A stretch of DNA of 64,000 bases from Vibrio harveyi NBRC 15634 = ATCC 14126 = KCTC 12724 (GCF_001591145.1 NZ_BCUF01000007.1:1-64000); one strand, 5' to 3'; positions 44,961 to 54,596 are shown, numbered from the stretch's first letter. Notes: a model not told the origin generated them from the letters alone. Translations and numbers: made by a program.

Positions 44961-46093
44961 TGGTTCGATTAGCAAGCAAACTTACTCTGTTCATAGGTAG
45001 TCTATTCCTATTTGGATGTGAAGATCCCCAACAAAAAAATATGAGCACACAAAATATGGGCACGTTGCTGGGCAGTGGAGATACGCAAAGTAAGAGCAAC
45101 CCATTCACACCCGTGGAAAAAGGGGTTGAACTCACCTTCCCAGCAGACCATCAAGCGCACCCGAATTTTCGTCATGAATGGTGGTACTTAACCGCTAACT
45201 TAATTGATGAAGACAGCAACCCACTTGGCGTCCAATGGACACAATTTCGCTTTGCTGCTGCACCGCCGCCACCGCCAAAGGGCGAAGATGACGTAAAGAA
45301 AACCGAATGGCAGACTCAGCAAATCTTCATGGCACACAGCGCGGTCACCACAACCGACAAACACTACGCCGATGAAAAATGGTCACGCGATCAAGCCTCT
45401 CTAGCCGGCGTCGACACTTCACCATTTCGGGTTTATCTCGATGATTGGCAGTGGACTTCTTCAACCACCGATCTCTTCCCTGCAACATTGAAGGCGAACT
45501 CGGAACAGTTTGGCTATTCGCTGACGCTTACCAGCAGCGCACCTTATCAAAAGCAAGGCGAACAAGGTTACAGCACCAAAAGTGCCGATGGTCAGGTGGC
45601 TTCGTATTACTACAGCCAACCATTTATTGATGTTTCCGGTGAAGTCACGATCGACGGCAAAACTCATCAAGTGTCGGGCAAAGGTTGGATAGACCGAGAG
45701 TGGAGCTCGCAATTCTTACTCGACTCACAACAAGGCTGGGACTGGTTTGCCCTAAGGTTGAGTGACGAAACCAGCTTGGTGGTGTTCCAATTGCGAGATT
45801 CCAAAACCGGTCAAGCCAGTTACTCCAGCGCAAGGCTGATGCAGCAAGATGGTTCTGGCATCGCTATCCCACAAAAAGACATTCAGTTAGAGGCAACCAA
45901 TCAAACAGAAATCCAAGGTCGCAATTATCCAACTCAGTGGCAAGTGTCGATTCCTAAGCAACAAATCGAGCTAACCGTTTCTGCACTCAACCCGAACGCG
46001 AAAATGCCGCTTTCGGTGCCTTATTGGGAAGGTCCAGTGCGTATTGATGGCTCTCATTCTGGGACTGGTTATATGGAACTTACTGGCTACTGA
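44960..46093 (+). CDS. AttH/CrtC-like (lipocalin-type) lipoprotein
   Basis: Predicted lipoprotein: the leader ends in a lipobox (LFLFGC, Cys about residue 21). The mature part holds the two beta-barrel domains of the AttH / hydroxyneurosporene synthase-like family, with the block HEWWYLTANLIDEDSNPLGVQW and later GWDWFALRLSD. The ATG at 44960 overlaps the permease stop. Members next to ABC operons are thought to bind a lipid-like molecule handled by the transporter. A carotenoid role is unlikely, as no carotenoid genes are present. Confidence 0.83.
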   Translation: MVRLASKLTLFIGSLFLFGCEDPQQKNMSTQNMGTLLGSGDTQSKSNPFTPVEKGVELTFPADHQAHPNFRHEWWYLTANLIDEDSNPLGVQWTQFRFAAAPPPPPKGEDDVKKTEWQTQQIFMAHSAVTTTDKHYADEKWSRDQASLAGVDTSPFRVYLDDWQWTSSTTDLFPATLKANSEQFGYSLTLTSSAPYQKQGEQGYSTKSADGQVASYYYSQPFIDVSGEVTIDGKTHQVSGKGWIDREWSSQFLLDSQQGWDWFALRLSDETSLVVFQLRDSKTGQASYSSARLMQQDGSGIAIPQKDIQLEATNQTEIQGRNYPTQWQVSIPKQQIELTVSALNPNAKMPLSVPYWEGPVRIDGSHSGTGYMELTGY

Positions 46094-46175
46094 GGACAAA
46101 AATTTCCGTGCACAACCTTGGTTATTCGATTCATAATGATGAAATCCTCATCCCCAAGAGCTGTTGAATGCCCTC

Positions 46176-47027
46176 ATGAGCAATATGATTTCGCCAATCC
46201 GACAAGTGCGACTCATTTTAGGTGAGCCGTGTCGAGCGCTTGAATTTTCAGACATCCAAGAAGACCCATACATCGAGCCACATCGCCACGAGTACTGGGA
46301 GATTGTCTGGTGCTTGGATAATAGCGGAACGCAGAGCATCGATTTCGTCGAATACCAAAACCGCCTTGGTCGCTTATTTACCATTTCACCAGGGCAGGTT
46401 CACCATTCCGAGTTCATGGGTAAAAACATTCGCATGTTGATATTCCGTCCCGGCTTTGCTGAAACCAATCCACGCAGCACGCAGTTGGTGAATAGCGTAT
46501 TTTCTACGATTGATCGACCGCCGTACCTCGATTGTAGCGAAGAGAGTTTTCCCTACCTAGAATCAATTTACACCCTAATCAAAGAAGAATGTGAAAGAGA
46601 GGATTGTGATTGGGATCTTGTCGAATCACTCATCAACAGCTTTCTACGCTATGCATTGCGCTTTGCTAAAACACCATCTCAAAAAGGGGAGCAGAAAGAC
46701 GCTCGCATCGTACAGTTGACCGAATTAATTGAGCTGCATTATCGCGAACAAAAGAAATGCCAGTTCTACTCCGATGCCTTAGCTCTCACCAGCAAACGTC
46801 TAAACGAGTTAGTGAAAGCCGACAGAGGCAAGACGGTCACGCAACTGATTCATGACCGAATCATATTAGAAGCCAACCGAGAACTGGTGTTTTCGACGAA
46901 AACCGTCAAGACCATAGCATTTGAATTAGGCTTTGATGACCCTGCCTATTTCAGCCGCTTCTATCGGAAACAAAAAGGAGAAACACCAGCGGAATTTCGT
47001 CTACGATGTTTAGATAGTGCAATATAA
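46176..47027 (+). CDS. AraC family transcriptional regulator
   Basis: An N-terminal cupin-like sensor domain (about residues 15-140, with HRHEYWEIVWCLDN) is followed by a C-terminal double helix-turn-helix (about 180-280) ending in the AraC signature IAFELGFDDPAYFSRFYRKQKGETPAEFR. The start is uncertain: TTG 46164, ATG 46176 and ATG 46185 are all possible, and only CAAGAG is seen upstream. It precedes a MATE gene and may control it, but a terminator lies between them. Confidence 0.87.
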   Translation: MSNMISPIRQVRLILGEPCRALEFSDIQEDPYIEPHRHEYWEIVWCLDNSGTQSIDFVEYQNRLGRLFTISPGQVHHSEFMGKNIRMLIFRPGFAETNPRSTQLVNSVFSTIDRPPYLDCSEESFPYLESIYTLIKEECEREDCDWDLVESLINSFLRYALRFAKTPSQKGEQKDARIVQLTELIELHYREQKKCQFYSDALALTSKRLNELVKADRGKTVTQLIHDRIILEANRELVFSTKTVKTIAFELGFDDPAYFSRFYRKQKGETPAEFRLRCLDSAI

Positions 47028-47068
47028 TGGGCGGATAATCCCTTTTCGCCACACTTGAATGTACTGAT

Positions 47069-47109
47069 AATACCCGAACATAAATCCACCACATTCGGGT
47101 ATTTTTCTA
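47069..47109 (+). terminator. Terminator hairpin abutting the second MATE gene
   Basis: AATACCCGAA pairs with TTCGGGTATT, followed by TTTCTATT. The structure ends a few bases before the ATG of the MATE gene at 47114, taking the place of its ribosome site. Confidence 0.8.
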
Positions 47110-47113
47110 TTCC

Positions 47114-48466
47114 ATGGCTATCAATCTAAAAACTGATCCCATTTCAAAATCCTTTTATCAGTACCTGTGGCCTGCTCTCACTGGCATGGTGATCAAATCT
47201 TTGTTCATCATGGGCGATGCGTTATTTATCGGTTTGGGCGTTGGTCCCGATGGACTTGGTGCTATTGCCTTAGTCATTCCACCGTTTTCGATTTTTACTG
47301 CCATCGCCATGATGGTTGGCATTGGTGGCGCCGCAAAAATGTCGATCGAAATTGGTAAAGGCAACTCCGAGTCCAGCCAGATGTGGTTTAGCCAATCCAT
47401 GTTGATTACCACTTTGCTATCCACTATCACGGTGACGCTCGCTCTCATTTGGTTAGATGAATTGATTGCCTTGATGGGCGCTTCAGGCAACTTGGCTCAG
47501 CTTGCTCATGATTACCTTGTTGTACTGTTACCGTTTTTTACTCTCTATTCCCTCGCTTGGGTACTGTCTTGCTTTGTGCGTAACGACACCAACCCCAAAT
47601 TGGCAACCTATGCGATGTCGATTGGTGCCATTACTAATCTCGCATTTGATTACCTATTTATCATCGAGATGAACATGGGGATGAAGGGCGCAGCGTATGG
47701 TACGGCCATTGCTCAAGCGGTCATCGCACTGATTTTGTTGACTCACTTTGTGCAAAAGAAAGGCGCTTTGGTACTGAGCTTAAAAGGCATAGGATTCAGC
47801 AAAACCAAAGAGATTTTAAGCATCGGTACACCGACATTCTTTATCGAAGTCACGTCTGCAATGACCATTGTTTTGTTTAATTATGTCTTACTGACTCAAT
47901 TTGGTGAGAGTCATATCATTGCCTACGGCTTGACTACGAACGTCGGTGTGTTCGCCCTCTTTGTCATGGTCGGCATCGCGCAAGCGTGTCAGCCAATCAT
48001 CAGCTTTAACCACGGCGCAGCTCGCCCAGAGCGCATTGATGAGATCTTAAAACTAGGGTTAAAAACGGCAATTGGTAGCGGCACCGTCTTCCTAATGGGG
48101 ATTTGGTTATTGGCACCCATAATTGCATCGGTGTACTTAGGTAACAGCAACGACTTGATCCCACTTGCCGCGACTGCACTCACCTTCTACTTCTTCGGCG
48201 TGCCTTTGATGGGGTTAAACATGGTGATTGCTAATTTGTTCCAAGCCATTGCCAAACCAAAGCAAGCAACACTCATTTCATTGAGCCGAGGGTTTGTTTT
48301 TGTTGCGTTGGGTGTTTTGATACTGCCTAAGTTCTTCCCGCACAACGGTATTTGGGCAAGCATTCTCTTCGCAGAGTCTCTCACCGCGGTGATCAGCTTG
48401 AGCATGTTATTCAATTACCGGAAACGCACGGTAGAACCAACAAATGCTTTCGCGAGCAGTTCTTAG
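47114..48466 (+). CDS. MATE family efflux transporter (second copy)
   Basis: About twelve membrane helices over 450 residues, with MATE-type blocks GDALFIGLGVGPDGLGAIAL and FVRNDTNPKLATYAM. It is only distantly like the other MATE protein in the window. The ATG lacks a ribosome site because the upstream terminator occupies the position. Translation may depend on readthrough or unfolding of that hairpin, or it may be leaderless. The substrate is unknown. Confidence 0.88.
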   Translation: MAINLKTDPISKSFYQYLWPALTGMVIKSLFIMGDALFIGLGVGPDGLGAIALVIPPFSIFTAIAMMVGIGGAAKMSIEIGKGNSESSQMWFSQSMLITTLLSTITVTLALIWLDELIALMGASGNLAQLAHDYLVVLLPFFTLYSLAWVLSCFVRNDTNPKLATYAMSIGAITNLAFDYLFIIEMNMGMKGAAYGTAIAQAVIALILLTHFVQKKGALVLSLKGIGFSKTKEILSIGTPTFFIEVTSAMTIVLFNYVLLTQFGESHIIAYGLTTNVGVFALFVMVGIAQACQPIISFNHGAARPERIDEILKLGLKTAIGSGTVFLMGIWLLAPIIASVYLGNSNDLIPLAATALTFYFFGVPLMGLNMVIANLFQAIAKPKQATLISLSRGFVFVALGVLILPKFFPHNGIWASILFAESLTAVISLSMLFNYRKRTVEPTNAFASSS

Positions 48467-48532
48467 TTCAACCAAACCCAGCCAAATGATAAACTCGGGT
48501 TCTATTTCATTCTGTGATTAAAAGGAAATGCG

Positions 48533-48799
48533 ATGAACCCGATTATTGCGCTGTTGAAAGAGAACAATATCAGCGACGAACAAATCAACGAGATTTTTCA
48601 GACTCTGACCCAAAACCCTCTTGCGGCAATGGCAACAATCAGCCAGCTAGGTCTACCACAAGACAAGCTACAAATGCTGATGGCACAAGTGATGCAAAAC
48701 CCAGTGCTAATCAAAGAAGCGGTGGATGAGTTGGGATTGGATTTCTCAAAAGTTGAAGAAGCAAAAGAGAAGCTTCAAAGCCAAAATCAAGGCAACTAA
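48533..48799 (+). CDS. DUF2999 family protein
   Basis: Vibrio-type small helical protein of unknown function. The 88 residues start MNPIIALLKENNISDEQINE, followed by TLTQNPLAAMATI and VMQNPVLIKEAVDELGLD, a pattern recalled from DUF2999. AAGGAAA precedes the ATG. No membrane helix or signal is seen. A short repeat and a terminator follow. Confidence 0.87.
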   Translation: MNPIIALLKENNISDEQINEIFQTLTQNPLAAMATISQLGLPQDKLQMLMAQVMQNPVLIKEAVDELGLDFSKVEEAKEKLQSQNQGN

Positions 48800-48806
48800 T
48801 TCCTTG

Positions 48807-48885
48807 TATACCCAAGTCACCTCGGATGCTTAGTTTAGTGAGAATCACTTGATTTGAAACCTGCGTTTGAAGTCGCTTGGGCATA
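48807..48885. repeat. Short (79 bp) copy of the TATACCCAAGT repeat
   Basis: Begins TATACCCAAGTCACCTC and ends with the inverted form GAAGTCGCTTGGGCATA. It shares its ends with the 266-bp copy at 57815 but lacks the middle, as in a deletion derivative. Confidence 0.75.
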
Positions 48886-48895
48886 GTAGAAAACA

Positions 48896-48941
48896 GAAGG
48901 CAGTTAATCCCAATTGAGTGGGCTTAACTGCCTTTTTGTTA
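48896..48941. terminator. Terminator between convergent genes
   Basis: AAGGCAGTTAA pairs with TTAACTGCCTT around a loop, followed by TTTGTT. It serves the DUF2999 gene and perhaps the convergent gene. Confidence 0.88.
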
Positions 48942-48988
48942 TCAGGTTCAAGCCGTTATTTGCTACTTTCTATTCTCACGTGTTCTAG

Positions 48989-49831
48989 CTACGCCAATGG
49001 TGAGTTCTCACAATACTTCTGGTCATCCGCAGTCAGTTTTTTCTTACTCGCTTGGCTTAAGTGATAGTGCACCAACATCAACAAATCATGCGCGTAGAAA
49101 AGCTCAAAAGCGTCCTCTCCATTTTGTCGACAGATTGCTTCACAGCGATCAGCGTGCACTTTGGCTTTGAGTGGGTTTCCTGCTTTGAGCAAACTCATGG
49201 CTAAGCGATATTCTGCGCGCTCTTCTTGTATCCAACCTCCCGCTACCTTCCAATACTCCAGCGCCAATGTAGCAGCCTCTAGCATGTGTTCTACTTGCAC
49301 CTCAGAGCGGGTTTCAAGCTCTTCATATTGGCAGGCAAGGTTGTTACCCGTAATGGCAATTGAACGCGCTAAAGGCTCGGCAGCTTGATCTGAATCTATA
49401 CCGTTGGCTGCTTTTGCTAACCACGTGCTCGCTTGCTCTAGTTCATTCATTGCTGACAGCTCGTTAGCAATTTGAGCAAACACGCGACGCTGATCGACAT
49501 CATCTAGATCCGTAATCGGGTCTGTATTTTGATCAACGAAGTACTGTGCAACGGCTTTGGCTCTCTGACGCGCTAGACACTGAGTCGCTACGCCATTTTC
49601 GAGCTTATCTAAACTGGAGAGAAACTGGCTTGGGTCGTGCAGATGACCAATGGATGTGTGCAACATCAAGGGTAAGATGCGCTCAGCATGGTTAGTGTCT
49701 TCCACCTCGCTAAGCGCTTGTTCTAATTGATTGTATGTTTGTTGTGGCTGCGCTTCATGTCGCTGCCAGCTTTGGTTTATGAATGCATCAAAATCCGTAT
49801 TGAAAGACATATCCTTATTATCCTTTTTCAT
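48989..49831 (-). CDS. Helical (TPR-like) cytoplasmic protein, unknown
   Basis: Not recognised by family. The 280 residues are almost all helical and soluble, with repeated helix pairs such as ELSAMNELEQASTWLAKAAN and LAMSLLKAGNPLKAKVHADR, which resemble tetratricopeptide repeats. There is no signal peptide. An internal ATG at 49810 (MSFNTDFDAF) could be the true start. It appears monocistronic. Confidence 0.75.
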   Translation of the reverse strand: MKKDNKDMSFNTDFDAFINQSWQRHEAQPQQTYNQLEQALSEVEDTNHAERILPLMLHTSIGHLHDPSQFLSSLDKLENGVATQCLARQRAKAVAQYFVDQNTDPITDLDDVDQRRVFAQIANELSAMNELEQASTWLAKAANGIDSDQAAEPLARSIAITGNNLACQYEELETRSEVQVEHMLEAATLALEYWKVAGGWIQEERAEYRLAMSLLKAGNPLKAKVHADRCEAICRQNGEDAFELFYAHDLLMLVHYHLSQASKKKLTADDQKYCENSPLA

Positions 49832-49918
49832 TGCTCTGAATTGTTTATTAGCACAACAACCCTACACAAAATTTAGCCAAATAAGATAAACCTTGCCGGA
49901 TTCTGAGAATGGTCTCAC

Positions 49919-50401
49919 TTAAAGTGGCGTGCCCTTCTCCAATGCGAGTAATCGTTGCTTTCGCTCTACCCCGCCCGCATAGCCCGTAAGCTTGCCACTT
50001 TTGCCGATGACACGATGGCACGGCACCACAATCGAGATTGGATTTTTACCATTCGCCAGCCCCACCGCACGTACCGCTTTCGGATTACCGATGGCATTTG
50101 CCAAGTCTTGGTAGCTCCATGTCTCACCGTAAGGAATAGTCGTTAGCGCATCCCAAACTTGAGTTTGGAAAGCCGTACCTGTCGCTGCAAGGGGCAAGTC
50201 GAATTCGTTACGCAGCCCAGCAAAGTATTCTTCCAATTGAGTAACAGTCTGGCTGAGCACTGCATGTTGATCATCACGCTCACCCAACTCGTCTGGTTTG
50301 GTGGTACACGTTTCAAACCAAATTCCCAGCAAACCTTGATCGTTAGCTTGAATGGTCACAGCGCCTAACGGACTTGGCATTACCGTATAAAGTGATTTCA
50401 T
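49919..50401 (-). CDS. Methylated-DNA-[protein]-cysteine S-methyltransferase
   Basis: Suicide repair enzyme that takes the alkyl group from O6-alkylguanine onto its own Cys. The active site [10 protein letters not shown] is present (Cys about residue 128), with the preceding [12 protein letters not shown] helix typical of Ogt/MGMT. The ATG at 50401 overlaps the stop of the AlkA-fusion gene (ATGA), so the two are translated together. The frame extends 13 codons further, into the neighbour. Product 160 residues. Confidence 0.93.
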   Translation of the reverse strand: MKSLYTVMPSPLGAVTIQANDQGLLGIWFETCTTKPDELGERDDQHAVLSQTVTQLEEYFAGLRNEFDLPLAATGTAFQTQVWDALTTIPYGETWSYQDLANAIGNPKAVRAVGLANGKNPISIVVPCHRVIGKSGKLTGYAGGVERKQRLLALEKGTPL

Positions 50402-51765
50402 GATTGATTCCATAAGTGAAAAGTCGCGTAACTGCCCCAAGGCGACGCAGTATGAGCATTCAATGACGGATAGTTTGGCATGGCTTTCTTCACCACCAAG
50501 TCTTTATCTAAAAAACAATCGGGCTGAGATTGGCCACGCAATTGCGCATAGCTCACCGTCCACGGACCAATGCCTTTTAATTCCAGCCATTGCTGCGGAT
50601 CGGCTTCAGGGTTTTGCTGCATGTACTGAGCAAATCGCACGAGTGTGTCTTTACGGCTTTGCGGCATACGCAAGAAGCTAACATCGGCATTCGCAATGGC
50701 TTCTGGCGTTGGAAAGTGGCGCGCTTGCTGATCGTTACTGAGCGTTTCTACCAACAAATTAAGTTGTCCGATAGCCGCTTTGACCGACACTTGCTGCCCC
50801 AACACAGCGCGTACACCGGCTTCCCACGCACTCCAGACGCCCGGAATGCGAATCCCTTGGGTTTTCACCAACCCTGGCGCGATGTAATTAAGGTGCTGCT
50901 CCACCGTGCAAATATCCGCATCAAGGTCGAACATGCGACGCACTCCAGACACCAAATTCTGCAATGTAGTGACGTCTTCAATATCGAACTCCATCTCAAG
51001 GTAACCCTCCCCTTGAGTGACCTTAAATCGTGCATGGCAATCATCAAGTAGAACATTGCGCTGGTAAGCATCTTGTGTGACTTGCTCCATTCCTTCAATC
51101 GCACGCAGACGATAAAAGTCGAGCATGTGTTGCCAGTGCAAAGCGCCGCGATAAGGGAGCACGATTCGGTTCGTCCCCACTCCATCAAACTCCTTTCTGC
51201 GCACTTGAGAAGGCGTTAGCTGAAGGATCTTTTGGAACGCATCATTGAAGCGTCGAGTGCTGTTAAAACCCGCGGCAAAACCGACTTCGGTGACTGACAT
51301 CGAACTCGAATGCAGAAGCTGCTTGGCAAACATCAATTGCTGATACTGCGCATATTGCTTAGGTGACATCCCCAAATATTGCTCGAACAGCATGCGCAAG
51401 TAACGATCCGAGATCCCAAGACGATCGGAGAGATCTGCAAGGGACTGATGATGTAACTCACCTTGATCGATCATTTTGATCGCACGTTGGAATGTGGTTT
51501 CAACCCCTTTCCAAGCCCATGATCCTGGCGCACTATCCGGGCGACAACGCAAACACGGACGATAACCTGCCTTCAAAGCTTGCGTCTTGTCAGTGAAGTA
51601 CTCGACGTTTTCCTCTTTGGGCAAATTGGCTGGGCAGATCGGGCGGCAAAAGATCCCTGTGGTTTTCACCGCAATGTAAAAGCGCCCATCAAAACGGCTA
51701 TCACGTGCCATGCGTGCTTTTTGACATTGTTCGAAGGTCAACGATGTGTGTGGGTGGATGAGCAT
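50398..51765 (-). CDS. Ada N-domain / AraC / AlkA fusion protein
   Basis: Combined sensor-regulator and DNA glycosylase for alkylation damage. Residues 1-80 form the Ada zinc domain (FCRPIC ... PCLRC), which takes methyl groups from DNA phosphotriesters. Residues about 85-185 are the AraC-type DNA-binding domain. Residues about 195-455 are 3-methyladenine DNA glycosylase II, with the helix-hairpin-helix [16 protein letters not shown] and the catalytic Asp region FLDKDLVV. Start 51765 follows AAGGA; the frame extends 25 codons further without support. E. coli Ada carries the methyltransferase instead, here a separate coupled gene. Confidence 0.93.
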   Translation of the reverse strand: MLIHPHTSLTFEQCQKARMARDSRFDGRFYIAVKTTGIFCRPICPANLPKEENVEYFTDKTQALKAGYRPCLRCRPDSAPGSWAWKGVETTFQRAIKMIDQGELHHQSLADLSDRLGISDRYLRMLFEQYLGMSPKQYAQYQQLMFAKQLLHSSSMSVTEVGFAAGFNSTRRFNDAFQKILQLTPSQVRRKEFDGVGTNRIVLPYRGALHWQHMLDFYRLRAIEGMEQVTQDAYQRNVLLDDCHARFKVTQGEGYLEMEFDIEDVTTLQNLVSGVRRMFDLDADICTVEQHLNYIAPGLVKTQGIRIPGVWSAWEAGVRAVLGQQVSVKAAIGQLNLLVETLSNDQQARHFPTPEAIANADVSFLRMPQSRKDTLVRFAQYMQQNPEADPQQWLELKGIGPWTVSYAQLRGQSQPDCFLDKDLVVKKAMPNYPSLNAHTASPWGSYATFHLWNQS

Positions 51766-51968
51766 AGTGCTGTCCTTGCGTACACAGTGTGTGTTTAACG
51801 AGTGGGTAACTTGCTCGCCACTCGATCGGTATAACTTCATTGTAGAACGAGGAGTTACTGTAGATTAGCCATTTTCGGAACTCAATATTGAGAAATTTTG
51901 GCATTAGTAAATTTGTGCACTAAAGTTAGATCAGAACAACACAACAACGTCGGCTAAAGGGAATTGGC

Positions 51969-52172
51969 ATGGACTTACATACGTGCGTGATTGTACTTAG
52001 AAATCACAAGGTTATTACCAGTAAATCAGTCGAGCACTCGATAGGGATTATCGAACGCGACTCTGATAACGAGATTTCAGAAATTCAAATCAATGCGACT
52101 GATGGTGTGAATATTCGCACTTATCACTACAGTAGTGTGGAAGACTCGCTTGAAAGCTTAATGAATCTATAA
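51969..52172 (+). CDS. Small protein of unknown function (67 aa)
   Basis: Not recognised. AAAGGGAA precedes the ATG. The product begins MDLHTCVIVLRNHKVIT and appears to be a small alpha/beta domain, acidic at its end (SSVEDSLESLMNL). A strong terminator 34 bases later supports a real transcription unit. Confidence 0.62.
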   Translation: MDLHTCVIVLRNHKVITSKSVEHSIGIIERDSDNEISEIQINATDGVNIRTYHYSSVEDSLESLMNL

Positions 52173-52203
52173 AAACTCCTTTCTCCCTTGTTAATCGTAA
52201 AAG

Positions 52204-52238
52204 CAAAAGAGCACAGCCCCCTGTGTTCTTTTTTTTGC
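52204..52238 (+). terminator. Terminator after the 67-aa gene
   Basis: AAGAGCACAG pairs with CTGTGTTCTT around a four-base loop, followed by a long T run. The remaining bases to 52520 hold no gene I can support; they form the doxX leader. Confidence 0.9.
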
Positions 52239-52520
52239 CCGTAGTACACAGACACCCTTCTAAAAGACCAACCAAAGTAAAGAATGTCATTCAAAATTTT
52301 ACCAATTCCTTGATCAAAACCGGCACGTATGAGCACTAAAAACAAATACTTTTAACAATTTAAGTTAATGTATTTAAAAATAAAAAAACGTTCCATCGAA
52401 TTTATCGAACGAGAACATCAAATTGCCCCAATTTTTTCTTTCTCTCCTCCTACCTACACTGATTTCAACAGCAAGGGAGTCACCACTCCTCATCAGAAAA
52501 ATTCGAGAAAGGATAAAGTC

Positions 52521-52964
52521 ATGAAAGCACTACTACAGAAAATCACCACTTCAAACGCGGGTTACAGCGCACTCGCACTTCGCATTCCAGTCGGCATCAT
52601 CTTTATGGCGCACGGCGCCCAAAAACTTTTTGGCTGGTTTGGCGGTTATGGTCTTGAAGGTACAGGTCAATGGATGGCATCGATTGGCTTAGGTCCAGGC
52701 ATGCTGATGGCATTTTTAGCAGGCAGTGCAGAGTTTTTTGGCGGTTTATTCATCTTACTTGGTCTACTTACCCGCCCAGCAGCGGTGGCTTTGGCATTCA
52801 CCATGGTTATCGCCATTTTCTCGGTTCACTTTGAAAATGGCTTGTTTATGTCAAACAACGGCTACGAGTTTGGTTTAGCACTACTGGCAGCAAGCGTTTC
52901 TCTCGCTTTCTCTGGTGCAGGCAAAGCCGCATTGGATGAAGCGCTCCGTCAGAAACTGGCGTAA
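52521..52964 (+). CDS. DoxX family membrane protein
   Basis: Four-helix inner-membrane protein of 147 residues. The DoxX blocks ALALRIPVGIIFMAHGAQKLFGWFGG and GSAEFFGGLFILLGLLTRPAA are clear. Its physiological role is unsettled; relatives take part in redox or thiosulfate handling. The ATG at 52521 has AGGA eight bases upstream; a longer frame to 52368 lacks a ribosome site and adds an untypical N-terminus. It may form its own unit. Confidence 0.88.
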   Translation: MKALLQKITTSNAGYSALALRIPVGIIFMAHGAQKLFGWFGGYGLEGTGQWMASIGLGPGMLMAFLAGSAEFFGGLFILLGLLTRPAAVALAFTMVIAIFSVHFENGLFMSNNGYEFGLALLAASVSLAFSGAGKAALDEALRQKLA

Positions 52965-53058
52965 ACGGGAGCAAAAACGACCTTCACAGTGCCACAACTC
53001 TCGCTTCAAGAAGGCGATTTATTTATAAACATATCGGCATTTCCCGAAACCCATACAA

Positions 53059-53095
53059 AAAACCCCTTGGCATCACACCAAGGGGTTTTCGTTTA
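53059..53095. terminator. Bidirectional terminator between doxX and hdfR-like gene
   Basis: AACCCCTTGG pairs with CCAAGGGGTT around a seven-base loop, with A and T runs on either side. Confidence 0.92.
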
Positions 53096-53123
53096 ATTTT
53101 GCACTGGATCGCAAAAGCAGAAA

Positions 53124-54017
53124 TTACTCGTCTGCAGGAATGTCCGCAATTTGTTGCAAGCTGTACGCCGTTAACGGGTCAATCTCTTTTACGATTTCTT
53201 CAACCTGCTTAATCGCTTCTACAGACGTGCTGGCTTTGCGATAGCTCAAATAGATAGGACGGTACCAATCTTCTACGCCAGACACCTTGTGGAGCTGCCC
53301 GCTTGCAATAAAAGGCTCTACCAGAGACGCTGGTAGGTATGCGCTGCCACCTTTCTCTAAAACGAAGTCTAACGCGATACGAGCGGTAGAAGTGCGAAGG
53401 TAAGGCGCTGGGATTTTCGGGTGACGTTCCGCGTGTTCTGAAGCGAAGCGCGTACCCCAATCAACGTAAACGTATTTCTTGTTAAACACCGTATCAAGAG
53501 AATCTTGTTCGGTAGACACAAGCACCAACACCACGTCAGCCACTTTTTTGCAGTTAAGCTCATCCGCTTTGATTTGATCGAAGGCGAAAGCCATATCGAG
53601 TGTGCGCTCAAGCAGGCTGCGGCTTAGCATCTCACGTCCCATGACTTCCGCCATAAAACCGTAACCACCAAACGAGTCTGTTACGACACTCAAACAGTTT
53701 TGCAGGTAAGCATCCCAAATGTTCGGCGTACCACCCATGGTGAGCTGCAACGCTTTGCCATCTTCGAGGGATAATTCGAGTTTGGCTTGCTGCAAGGTGG
53801 TGACCATCACCTCTGCATAGCCTATTAAACGCTCACCTGCGGAGGTCAACTTTATGTTATTTCGATCACGAATAAACAACTGCGTATCGAAATAACTTTC
53901 GAGTTGTTTGATGCGTGCGCTCACAGCGGCTTGAGTAATGTACAAGTTCTCAGCAGCTCGTCCGAAGTGACGAACCTTTGCCAGCTCTAAAAATGTTCGA
54001 AAGACCTTTACATCCAT
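53124..54017 (-). CDS. hdfR: HdfR-like LysR family regulator
   Basis: LysR-type regulator. The N-terminal helix-turn-helix (FLELAKVRHFGRAAENLYIT, about residues 8-27, then QAAVSARIKQLE) closely resembles E. coli HdfR, and the effector domain follows (about 90-290). E. coli HdfR represses flhDC, but whether that holds here is unknown. ATG 54017 has AGGAG seven bases upstream; the frame extends six codons. It is divergent from a MaoP homologue, as hdfR is in E. coli. Confidence 0.82.
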   Translation of the reverse strand: MDVKVFRTFLELAKVRHFGRAAENLYITQAAVSARIKQLESYFDTQLFIRDRNNIKLTSAGERLIGYAEVMVTTLQQAKLELSLEDGKALQLTMGGTPNIWDAYLQNCLSVVTDSFGGYGFMAEVMGREMLSRSLLERTLDMAFAFDQIKADELNCKKVADVVLVLVSTEQDSLDTVFNKKYVYVDWGTRFASEHAERHPKIPAPYLRTSTARIALDFVLEKGGSAYLPASLVEPFIASGQLHKVSGVEDWYRPIYLSYRKASTSVEAIKQVEEIVKEIDPLTAYSLQQIADIPADE

Positions 54018-54165
54018 AAACCATCTCCTGGTCAATATAAAACCAGATTAACAACTAATTAAAATTTTGACGACAAAAAAGTTTTGTTTTTCTTTTGTTA
54101 GCTTTGCGCCTAATTTTCGCCGTAATTCATCACATTCATCAATAACGGTTACAGAGGCTGTTGAT

Positions 54166-54519
54166 ATGTCTGACACTGAATTTCGTCATGGCAAAAAACG
54201 TTTTTACGACAACGTAAAATTCCCACGCGGCTTTGCAAAGTCTGGCGATTTTACTCTTTCGGAAGAGGAAATCCTAACAATTTATGGGGATACTATGCTT
54301 GGCCTAGAGTCAGGCGAGTTGACACCTGAGAACAGCGAAGAGAAACACTTCGTAAAAGTTCTGGAAAACCCAGGCAAAGCGAAAACTAAGATCGAGCGCA
54401 CTTGGTTAAAATACACACAGTTAGCTCGTGGTCGCAAACGCTTCCACACGCTAAACGGTCGTAACAAACCAGAGGCGTCAGATGACTACGCAGAAGAGAG
54501 CCTAGCAGAAGACGATTAA
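54166..54519 (+). CDS. maoP: MaoP (YifE/DUF413) homologue
   Basis: In E. coli MaoP works with the maoS site to organise the Ori macrodomain of the chromosome. The 117-residue product shares the family order: YDNVKFPRGFAKSGDFTLSE, then EEKHFVKV, TWLKYTQL, and RGRKRFHTL before an acidic tail. The ATG at 54166 has AGAGG nine bases upstream; the longer frame to 54067 covers the hdfR promoter. The pairing with a divergent hdfR-like gene matches E. coli order and supports the call. Confidence 0.85.
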   Translation: MSDTEFRHGKKRFYDNVKFPRGFAKSGDFTLSEEEILTIYGDTMLGLESGELTPENSEEKHFVKVLENPGKAKTKIERTWLKYTQLARGRKRFHTLNGRNKPEASDDYAEESLAEDD

Positions 54520-54596
54520 CCGACTCTGCCAAGCCTTAATGCTTGGTTAATCCTCAGAGTGTTTCATTCTGTGGAGTTGCAAAAATTTTTCTTTTT

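Noticed and set aside
44960..46093. Carotenoid 1,2-hydratase (CrtC)
   Set aside because: It shares the fold, but no carotenoid genes are near and the ABC operon context fits the AttH branch.
53041..53095. Possible CRISPR or tandem repeat because of CCCCTTGG/CCAAGGGG
   Set aside because: It is a single terminator stem, not a repeated spacer structure. No CRISPR array is visible anywhere in the window.
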